A model generated the notes under the pieces. It was not told where the DNA came from, did no database searches, and worked only from the letters and a program-made list of their open reading frames with translations. Positions 1-5,407 of a stretch of DNA of 52,803 nucleotides are shown here, in pieces. Numbering within the stretch: position 1 is the first letter of the stretch; each line of letters opens with the position of its first letter. Location: IMG/VR virus record IMGVR_UViG_3300036781_000147, positions 1-52,803 of that record; one strand, given 5' to 3'. This DNA comes from a virus. The translations under genes were made by a program, and so were the position numbers.

Positions 1-135
1 CGGGTTTTTGCCGTTCCCAAAACTGCTCCCAAAACTACCCCCGTGCCTTCCAAACCAGGACAGAAACGGACATCTTGAAGGGGGTCAGCGAGGGGTGGAT
101 AACGAGAAGGTAACGGTAGTGAGTTGTCGTCCTTG
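1..135. repeat. Left arm of terminal inverted repeat
   Basis: Bases 1-135 are the reverse complement of 52598-52732 with a single mismatch at position 128. The same sequence, with four fixed differences over the 187-bp core, forms the internal palindrome at 28216-28678. The window begins one base inside a 72-nt block that is identical in all four arms. The left end therefore looks like an assembly or map opening rather than a natural terminus. Confidence 0.95.
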
Positions 136-198
136 TTGGTTGCACGGTCGCCCCCGGTTCTGTAGGTTAATGGCAACACCAAGTGACAGGGAGAGAGC

Positions 199-435
199 AT
201 GCAGCAGACAAGGTTTAAGAAGTGGCGTTGCGTCTATGAGCCGGACCGGGTTGTCCTGTCGATCAGCCGGAAGAAGTGGGACTTCGAGATCGTTCGGAAT
301 CGTCGCTCCCCCATCTGGGTGGTCTACGGGCGCCAGACAGGGGAACTCATCGTCAATGAGTTGGCGGAGTCCGAGTTGGAAGCGAAGCGCATTGCGGAGC
401 GTGTCCTGCTCGCGGCCGGTAGGGACGGATCATGA
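199..435 (+). CDS. Hypothetical small protein, first gene after the left repeat
   Basis: This ORF encodes a 78-residue basic protein with no family I recognise. It starts at an ATG seven bases after the purine-rich ribosome-binding site GGGAGAGAG. It has a hydrophobic beta-like N-terminal half with several Trp and Arg residues and an alanine/glutamate-rich helical C-terminus. The stop overlaps the next start (ATGA), so the two are probably translationally coupled. It is the first gene of the rightward early block and may be transcribed from a promoter in or just after the repeat arm. No function is assigned. Confidence 0.6.
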   Translation: MQQTRFKKWRCVYEPDRVVLSISRKKWDFEIVRNRRSPIWVVYGRQTGELIVNELAESELEAKRIAERVLLAAGRDGS

Positions 436-1316
436 AGTGGTCCAAGCCGTACTCGCCCAACGGAGTTGAGACCGTGTGCGAGGGCAAGGCGCCCGCGTGG
501 ACGTTCTGGGCGAAGCACGTTCCTGGGACCAGGGGGTGGACCCTCTGGTATGAGTCGACCATCCCCACCGTGGGTCTGCTCTGGTACGTCAAGGCGAAGA
601 ACTTCACTGAGGTGGAGCAGCTGGCCGACACAATGGTCCGCACGGGGGGAGGCTCCCGGCCGTGGATGAACTGGAAGCAACCGAGCGATGAAGCCCGTGT
701 GCCCCCGATGCGAACGTTGCGTCGGGGACACAGTCATGTGTTACGATGCTACCTAGAGTCAGAGATCACTTCTACCCCGAGAGGTATGGCCATGGATGCC
801 ACGACTTACCTGGACGCCGTGAGTGTGGCGTCTGCCAATCTTCACCAAGAGGACGACCGGTTCACCCAGGCGACGGACAGGCTCCGCAGTCTCATCCTCG
901 CCGTGCGTCACGTCCCTGGTGTTGCCGTCCGTGAAATGGCTACGGCCATCGACCGGGACCGCAACTACATCGACTCCGTCACGTCCACCTACCAGGGCTC
1001 CCCTGCCGTCCTCCCTGAGCCTGAGGAGGGGCAGGACAAAGCACAGTACAAAGAACTACTCCTTGGCCTTCTGACGGCCGCGCAGACGGAACAGGATACC
1101 GCGTACGGAGAGGCGAAGATCGCCCGTGTGGTGAGGGACAGGGCCATCGTGGAAGCCTACAAGGCGGACGTCAGAGGTCGCCCCCTGGGCCCGTCCGCCA
1201 TCGGAGCGGCAGCGCACATCGACCGCAACCACGTCTCCCGGATCGTGAAGAACGCGGGCGTCAAGCCCCGCCACCGCTCGAACATCGCCAACCAGTACAG
1301 CCGTAAGGCAGCCTGA
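432..1316 (+). CDS. Two-part protein with C-terminal tandem helix-turn-helix motifs
   Basis: The frame is open for 294 codons. Residues 1-105 are Trp-rich and unrecognised. Residues 121-294 hold two similar helix-turn-helix-like segments, one around REMATAIDRDRNYI and one around GAAAHIDRNHVSRI, which suggests an internal duplication and a DNA-binding role. A promoter-like pair (TTGCGT at 717, TACGAT at 742) and a well-spaced GAGAGG before ATG 792 sit inside the ORF. A separate 174-residue DNA-binding product starting at 792 is therefore likely, perhaps in addition to the long form. The stop overlaps the next ATG by one base. Confidence 0.6.
   Translation: MKWSKPYSPNGVETVCEGKAPAWTFWAKHVPGTRGWTLWYESTIPTVGLLWYVKAKNFTEVEQLADTMVRTGGGSRPWMNWKQPSDEARVPPMRTLRRGHSHVLRCYLESEITSTPRGMAMDATTYLDAVSVASANLHQEDDRFTQATDRLRSLILAVRHVPGVAVREMATAIDRDRNYIDSVTSTYQGSPAVLPEPEEGQDKAQYKELLLGLLTAAQTEQDTAYGEAKIARVVRDRAIVEAYKADVRGRPLGPSAIGAAAHIDRNHVSRIVKNAGVKPRHRSNIANQYSRKAA
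717..747 (+). promoter_or_regulatory. Candidate internal promoter for a short DNA-binding product
   Basis: TTGCGT at 717-722 and TACGAT at 742-747 resemble the other phage promoters, but the spacer is 19 bp. An independent ribosome-binding site and ATG 792 follow, so this may drive only the C-terminal half of the surrounding ORF. Confidence 0.4.
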
Positions 1317-1903
1317 TGGGGGCCGCACCTTCCCTCCCTGCCGCACCGGTCGTCCACCCCCACCCCGTCCGGGTAGTGGGGGTGGACCCGTCTTTGACAT
1401 CCACGGGCGTGAGCGACGGGCGCCGCACTCAGGTCGTGTCCTCCGCGTACAAGGGCGAGGACCGACTCAACGATCTGGTCGACCAGCTGATCCCGTTCAT
1501 TGAGTCTGCCGACCTTGTGGTCATGGAGGCGCCCGCGTGGTCTCGTCAGGGACAGGCGCACCATGAGGACCTGACGGGGCTCAGGGTGATGCTCCGCTGC
1601 CTCATGACTCGTCGGCTGACCCCTTTCACCCTCGTCACCCCCAGCAACCTGAAGCGGGCTGTCACAGGCAACGGGTCGGCCGTCAAGCAGACGATGGTCG
1701 ACCACCTGGACCACATGTACGGGCTCGGGCTGTCGGAGTTCAAGGTGTCCCACGGACGCTACGACCGGGCCGACGCGCTGGGTCTGTCGGCCATGGGCTA
1801 CCAGGGACTGCACCAACCGTTGCAGCTGCTGCCCGACTCGCGTGGTCTATTGCAGTCGGCGGTCGACGTCGTGCAATGGCCAACCCTGGCAGTCCGAACC
1901 TGA
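1316..1903 (+). CDS. RuvC-like Holliday junction resolvase
   Basis: This 195-residue protein shows the RNase H-fold signature of RuvC nucleases. There is an Asp in GVDPSLTSTG (D24), a Glu in VVMEAP (E71), a lysine-rich central helix after SNLKRAV, and an Asp pair in RYDRADALG (D150, D153). Such enzymes cut four-way DNA junctions. In phages they resolve branched replication intermediates before packaging. It starts at an ATG overlapping the stop of the preceding gene. Its presence is relevant to the long palindromes in this genome, which could extrude cruciforms, but that link is inference. Confidence 0.8.
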   Translation: MGAAPSLPAAPVVHPHPVRVVGVDPSLTSTGVSDGRRTQVVSSAYKGEDRLNDLVDQLIPFIESADLVVMEAPAWSRQGQAHHEDLTGLRVMLRCLMTRRLTPFTLVTPSNLKRAVTGNGSAVKQTMVDHLDHMYGLGLSEFKVSHGRYDRADALGLSAMGYQGLHQPLQLLPDSRGLLQSAVDVVQWPTLAVRT

Positions 1904-1920
1904 CGGTCCCAGCGCTGGTC

Positions 1921-1980
1921 AGAGCCCGTTGCATGTCTGCAACGGGCTCTGTTGCGCCTACTGTGCAACTCATGTACAGT
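1921..1980 (+). promoter_or_regulatory. Composite terminator hairpin and promoter
   Basis: A 13-bp stem (1921-1933 with 1938-1950, loop of four) ends the upstream transcript. Directly after it lie TTGCGC (1952-1957), a 17-bp spacer and TACAGT (1975-1980), which should start transcription of the small membrane-protein genes. The stem also contains paired GTTGCA/TGCAAC motifs. Confidence 0.75.
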
Positions 1981-2017
1981 CCTCTGTGTGGGGCCGACCG
2001 GTCCCGTAGGGAGAGAC

Positions 2018-2194
2018 ATGAACAAGATCGTTGTACTCACAAACGTGACCACCGTCGTCACGGTGACCCTGGCCATCCTCACGCTCTTCGGCATTCTGGT
2101 CCTGCCGACCCTGGTGTACGTGGCGTTCGTCCTCATCAGCACGGGCAACGTCATGCTGCAGCTCTCCGAGATTCAGCGAAGGAACAAGCAGTGA
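2018..2194 (+). CDS. Small membrane protein
   Basis: The product is 58 residues and is dominated by two predicted membrane segments (about residues 10-30 and 32-50), followed by a short charged C-terminus. The ATG is preceded by GTAGGGAGAG, the usual ribosome-binding site of this phage. It is the first gene after the composite promoter at 1921-1980 and its stop overlaps the start of the next small gene. I do not recognise a family. Phage-encoded small membrane proteins in early operons often act on the host envelope, but nothing in the sequence proves that here. Confidence 0.65.
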   Translation: MNKIVVLTNVTTVVTVTLAILTLFGILVLPTLVYVAFVLISTGNVMLQLSEIQRRNKQ

Positions 2195-2385
2195 TGGGCG
2201 CCGTCGCTGGTCGCATCGCGGGCCGGACGATGGTCGTCCTCGGAGCGATGGCGGCGCTGCACACGGTGCCCCTTCCCTGGGTGCTCAGCTCCGGCGTGCC
2301 GAGCGGCATCTTCGTACTGCTGACCGTCAGGGCATGTGAGGTCGCCGATGAGCGAGCGGCGGAGGCGTCCCGTGTCGGTGCGTAG
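2194..2385 (+). CDS. Small membrane protein
   Basis: This 63-residue product starts at an ATG sharing one base with the previous stop. Residues 10-47 are hydrophobic and could form one or two membrane segments with a proline-containing turn (HTVPLPW). The C-terminus is acidic and helical. Its end overlaps the start of the HicA-like gene. The tight coupling to the preceding membrane protein suggests the two act together. No known family is recognised. Confidence 0.6.
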   Translation: MGAVAGRIAGRTMVVLGAMAALHTVPLPWVLSSGVPSGIFVLLTVRACEVADERAAEASRVGA

Positions 2386-2578
2386 CAAAGACGTCAGGAA
2401 GCTGCTCGCCACCCTGGAGGACCACGGCTGTACGGTCGTCCTGGGGCGGGGCAGCCACTACCGGGTGACGCGACCGGGCTACCCCAAACCGGTCTTCTTC
2501 TCGTCCACCCCGAGTGACCCGAGGGCGCTGGACAACATGATCAGCGATGCACGCAAGTACCTGGGCGTCCGCCTCTGA
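2348..2578 (+). CDS. HicA-like (YcfA family) small protein
   Basis: The 76-residue product matches the compact double-stranded-RNA-binding fold of HicA mRNA interferases. It has an N-terminal helix (RSKDVRKLLATLEDHG), then a beta segment ending in GRGSHYRVT, where the His is in the position of the HicA catalytic histidine, then a C-terminal helix. I chose ATG 2348 because GAGG precedes it and it starts close to the conserved helix. HicA normally pairs with an adjacent HicB antitoxin, but neither neighbour resembles HicB. It may be a domesticated RNA-binding protein or a solitary toxin-like gene. Confidence 0.65.
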   Translation: MSERRRRPVSVRSKDVRKLLATLEDHGCTVVLGRGSHYRVTRPGYPKPVFFSSTPSDPRALDNMISDARKYLGVRL

Positions 2579-2634
2579 TTCTCGTGATGCAGGGACCACT
2601 CGCGACACGGCTCACAAAGGAGATGACCACGGCC

Positions 2635-2814
2635 ATGACGGACCGGGAACGGATCATCAACGCCCTCCGCAACATCGCCCCGGGACATCCCACGGGCCGC
2701 ATCTGGGGCCGCTCCCGGGACGCGACGCCCCTTCAGGCGCAGGAGGGCAACGTCTGGGCAGGCGACGTGGAAGACCTCGCTGACCTGATTCTCTCCGCTC
2801 TCCATCCCGAGTGA
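2635..2814 (+). CDS. Hypothetical small protein
   Basis: A 59-residue acidic product (pattern RERIINALRNIAPG, later EDLADLILSAL). AAAGGAG lies 12 bases before ATG 2635. An upstream in-frame ATG at 2623 directly abuts that ribosome-binding site and is less likely. The gene is the last of this small operon and is followed by a strong terminator hairpin. I recognise no family. Confidence 0.55.
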   Translation: MTDRERIINALRNIAPGHPTGRIWGRSRDATPLQAQEGNVWAGDVEDLADLILSALHPE

Positions 2815-2822
2815 CTCGCGGG

Positions 2823-2896
2823 CAACAGCCCCTGCAACGGCTGACGCACAAACCGTTGCAGGGGCTGTTGCATAGGTGCAGCAACACGTGTACAGT
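2823..2896 (+). promoter_or_regulatory. Composite terminator hairpin and promoter
   Basis: A perfect 18-bp stem (2823-2840 with 2853-2870) contains TGCAAC/GTTGCA. Its last bases form TTGCAT (2868-2873), followed by a 17-bp spacer and TACAGT (2891-2896). The site ends one operon and starts the next. Confidence 0.8.
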
Positions 2897-2934
2897 CATC
2901 CTCGCCAGCACAGCCGACCAACCAGGGAGAGATC

Positions 2935-3252
2935 ATGCCGGGATACCGACCTGCCAACCGGGGCAACCGGACACCCAACCGGGTGGGCACCGTCGTCAGC
3001 CGCCGCCTGCGGGCGGCCGGGGTGAACGTCAGCCCCTCTGCCCGCAAGTACCGCTGCCCGGGGATCTTCGTGTCCACGATGGGCAGCTACACGAGCATCA
3101 TGATTGACCTTCTCAACGACGCTCAGAACGACGCTGCGGCGGATGACATCCTGTCCGTGATCCGCGACATGGTCCAGGTGGTTGACCCTTACCTGTCCGG
3201 CCGGGAGAACAGCGGGGACCCGCTGTACGTACGGTTCGACTACAAGGTCTGA
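2935..3252 (+). CDS. Hypothetical protein
   Basis: The product is 105 residues. It has a strongly basic N-terminus rich in Arg and Asn (residues 1-45, including SRRLRAAGVNVSPSARKYRC) and an acidic C-terminal half (residues 65-95). The ATG follows AGGGAGAGATC at the canonical distance. The basic region could bind nucleic acid, but no domain is recognised. It is monocistronic between two composite promoter elements. Confidence 0.6.
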   Translation: MPGYRPANRGNRTPNRVGTVVSRRLRAAGVNVSPSARKYRCPGIFVSTMGSYTSIMIDLLNDAQNDAAADDILSVIRDMVQVVDPYLSGRENSGDPLYVRFDYKV

Positions 3253-3284
3253 GACAGTGCGCCACCCCGCCGTCCCTGACGGAC

Positions 3285-3381
3285 CATCCGTTGCAGGGGC
3301 TGTTGCATGCAACGGCTGCAACAGCCTGGTTGAAATGCTTGGTGCAAGGTCTTGCATCACCAATGCATCTGTGGGTATGAT
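3285..3381 (+). promoter_or_regulatory. TTGCA-rich intergenic region with promoter
   Basis: The region holds several GTTGCA/TGCAAC motifs, including a CCGTTGCA and TGCAACGG pair that can form a stem. TTGCAT (3352-3357) and TATGAT (3376-3381) with an 18-bp spacer form the promoter for the membrane-protein genes downstream. Confidence 0.65.
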
Positions 3382-3459
3382 GCTTATGCAGCACAGGGGG
3401 AGTGGCCCGGCGGATCAGACCCTGACCACTCCCCACCAAACGAGAGAGGATACGACGTC

Positions 3460-3795
3460 ATGGCGAACGGCAACAGCAAGTCGGTGAACCTGAGCACGCG
3501 GGGCACGATGGCTGTTGCAGCCGTTGCGGCGTCCCTCGTCGTGATCGGCAGCCTGGGTCACCCGGTCTCTGCGGTCGGCCTCGCTGCGGCCCTGTTCTAC
3601 CTGATTCACAAGGGCCACGTAACCGGCTCCCGTCGTCGCAGCACTCGCAAGAACGGCAAGGTCCTTTGGGTCCTCGGATGGTCCATGGTCGCTGCTGCAC
3701 CTCTGCTGGCCACCAACGGATGGGCCAACCCGATCATCGGCCTCGCCATTGCGGCGAGTCTCGCAACGGTCCTGCTGATGACCCGCAACGTGTGA
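3460..3795 (+). CDS. Multi-pass membrane protein
   Basis: The 111-residue product has about four hydrophobic segments, near residues 14-32, 35-48, 66-84 and 87-106. A basic cytoplasm-type loop with RRRSTRKNGK lies between the second and third. The ATG is nine bases after GAGAGGAT. It lies directly upstream of the membrane-anchored HTH protein and the FtsK-like translocase. That order is reminiscent of transfer regions of actinobacterial integrative elements, where small membrane proteins accompany Tra. I do not recognise a specific family. Confidence 0.65.
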   Translation: MANGNSKSVNLSTRGTMAVAAVAASLVVIGSLGHPVSAVGLAAALFYLIHKGHVTGSRRRSTRKNGKVLWVLGWSMVAAAPLLATNGWANPIIGLAIAASLATVLLMTRNV

Positions 3796-3853
3796 CTGCA
3801 ACACCCGACGCACCATCCCGCAACACCACATCTGACCTGGGAAGGAACCTGCA

Positions 3854-4846
3854 ATGGACCGAACCGACACGATGGGCAAGGGACAGATTTTCGTTCTTGC
3901 CGTCGCCACGATCCCGATGGCGGCCGTGGGCATCGCAGGTGCCTGGGCCACCTACCACAACCTCAACGGCGTTCTGCACAACGCGGCGTCGTCCATGGGC
4001 CTCGTCGCTGCTGGTGAAGGTGCCACCTTCATCTGTGCCCTGGTGGCCCTCTCCCTCACCCTGATGGGCCAGCACACGCCAACCGTGGTGCGCTCCGCCC
4101 TGTGGCTCCTGCCCATGCTGGCGGCAGGGGTCGGCGTCGTTCTCGCCCCCGACACAAACCACGTGGTCATCATGGGTGTCACTCCCATGGCCATGACTGC
4201 GGCGGGTGAGGGCGCCGCTCTCGTCGCCCGCCGGGTAGTCGCTTACCGAACCGGTGTCGACCTTGAGCAGATGCGTCGTACGGGCCTTCTGGTCTGGCAT
4301 GCCAACCGGGCACAGAACGGCAACTCCCTGGCCCGCCTCGTCTCCCGCCTCGCCGTGTGGCGGATCACCAAGGCTGTGGCCAGCACGGATGCGTCTCTCG
4401 TTGCTCAGGTCCGGGACACCGCCGTATTCCGCATCCACGAGAGCGCGGACGTGAACCTGTCCGCGATCCTGGGTGGAACGGCTCGTGGCCCCAAGGAGCT
4501 GTCTGCACGGGCCGCTGAGAGCCTCGCGTCCCTTCCCCCGGCTCCTGTAGCCACCCCGACTGCTGAGGCCGTCACAGAGCCGCTCACGGCTTCCGACGAC
4601 GAGCCGGAGGACGACGGCTACAGCTTCATCACCGACGTGCTGGGCGAGGCTGCCGACAACATCGAGTCAGACCCAGACCCCATCCTCCTCACCGCGAGCG
4701 AGGCGGCTGCCCAGAAGGGTGTCTCGGTCAACACGATCCGCTCGTGGAAGAGTCGGGGTCAGCTGGTGGAGCACAGCAAGGACGCGAACGGGCGCTCCCT
4801 GTTCACCGCGTTCGCCGTCTCCGCCGCCCCGACCAAGGACAGCTGA
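3854..4846 (+). CDS. Membrane-anchored helix-turn-helix protein (DUF2637-like)
   Basis: The 330-residue product has four predicted membrane helices in residues 12-130, resembling the DUF2637-type proteins found next to Tra genes in Streptomyces mobile elements. A soluble charged linker follows. The C-terminal excisionase/MerR-like DNA-binding segment (from about residue 277, ASEAAAQKGVSVNTIRSW) has the typical TASEAAxxxGVS pattern. It starts after GGGAAGGAACC. Joining a membrane domain to a DNA-binding domain suggests it tethers phage DNA to the membrane or senses the envelope. The adjacent FtsK-type gene makes a DNA-positioning role plausible. Confidence 0.75.
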   Translation: MDRTDTMGKGQIFVLAVATIPMAAVGIAGAWATYHNLNGVLHNAASSMGLVAAGEGATFICALVALSLTLMGQHTPTVVRSALWLLPMLAAGVGVVLAPDTNHVVIMGVTPMAMTAAGEGAALVARRVVAYRTGVDLEQMRRTGLLVWHANRAQNGNSLARLVSRLAVWRITKAVASTDASLVAQVRDTAVFRIHESADVNLSAILGGTARGPKELSARAAESLASLPPAPVATPTAEAVTEPLTASDDEPEDDGYSFITDVLGEAADNIESDPDPILLTASEAAAQKGVSVNTIRSWKSRGQLVEHSKDANGRSLFTAFAVSAAPTKDS

Positions 4847-4856
4847 GCGGGAGCGA

Positions 4857-4916
4857 GGGGCCCGGCCGCTTCGGTGGCTGGGCCCCTTTGCATGTGGTCT
4901 GCAACTCGACTACAGT
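4857..4916 (+). promoter_or_regulatory. Composite terminator hairpin and promoter
   Basis: The stem GGGGCCCGGCC (4857-4867) pairs with 4876-4886. TTGCAT (4888-4893) and TACAGT (4911-4916) follow with a 17-bp spacer. It terminates the membrane-HTH transcript and drives the small interrupted gene at 4946. Confidence 0.8.
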
Positions 4917-4945
4917 AGGTCTCACCAGCCAACCAGGGAGAGCTC

Positions 4946-5119
4946 ATGTACGTGATCGTGAACCAGGTCAACGGAGTGACGGCCTGGGGGCCGTACGACA
5001 ACGAGGATGACGCGTAGCGCCAGTTCGACCGGATGGGCTTGGACGATCTGGACTACGACGTGCAGGATGCGTGCTCCCGCCACCCGGACATGCCCCGCTC
5101 GAACTGTCCTCACCATTGA
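4946..5119 (+). pseudogene. Small gene interrupted by an in-frame amber codon
   Basis: A good ribosome-binding site (CAGGGAGAGCTC) precedes ATG 4946. Translation gives 23 residues ending NEDDA and then meets TAG at 5015-5017. Immediately after it the same frame continues for another 33 protein-like codons (RQFDRMGLDDLDYDVQDA onward) to TGA 5117-5119. Without the amber codon the product would be 57 residues; a single change such as TGG to TAG explains it. The gene may be dead, read through, or carry a sequencing error. No family is recognised. Confidence 0.65.
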
Positions 5120-5135
5120 TCTACACAGAGTGATC

Positions 5136-5165
5136 GCAACCCCCGTGCTTAGGTGCGGGGGTTGC
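5136..5165. terminator. Intrinsic terminator-like hairpin
   Basis: GCAACCCCCG (5136-5145) pairs with CGGGGGTTGC (5156-5165), followed by TTCC. It closes the transcript of the interrupted small gene. Confidence 0.65.
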
Positions 5166-5210
5166 TTCCGTTCCACCCCCGCGTACCCGACCCTGTACGA
5201 GGGAGATCAC

Positions 5211-5348
5211 TTGTGGACGGCAGAGCCCCCTTCCGACCCCCGTCCACTGGCTGAGAATGTGGATCAAGTAGGGCGAAGTGGACGCACGTCAACCCCTCTG
5301 GACGAGCAATGGACGATCTCTGTGGACGGGGTTCCCGACATGGTATGA
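5211..5348 (+). CDS. Possible small protein with TTG start
   Basis: A TTG at 5211 is preceded by GAGGGAGATCAC, closely matching the ribosome-binding sites used elsewhere in this phage. It opens a 45-codon frame ending at TGA 5346-5348. The product is hydrophilic and unrecognised. It overlaps the promoter of the translocase gene. The evidence is only the ribosome-binding site and frame, so it may be spurious. Confidence 0.35.
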   Translation: MWTAEPPSDPRPLAENVDQVGRSGRTSTPLDEQWTISVDGVPDMV

Positions 5349-5349
5349 T
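5344..5349 (+). promoter_or_regulatory. Candidate -10 element for the translocase gene
   Basis: TATGAT at 5344-5349 has only a weak -35 match (TGTGGA, 17 bp upstream). It lies upstream of GTG 5408 and so argues against translation starting at the earlier in-frame codon 5309. Five TGGACG repeats (5214, 5279, 5299, 5310, 5323) precede it and could be operator sites. Confidence 0.4.
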
Positions 5350-5407
5350 GATGTTGCACCGTATGTATCACTCACAGCCGACGACCACTCACAGTGAGGA
5401 GAAGGAC

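Noticed and set aside
1-135. Covalently closed hairpin telomeres with a protelomerase
   Set aside because: No protelomerase-like gene is visible, the left arm is shorter than the right, and the ends coincide with repeat-sharing limits, so an opened circular map explains the ends better. The idea is not fully excluded.
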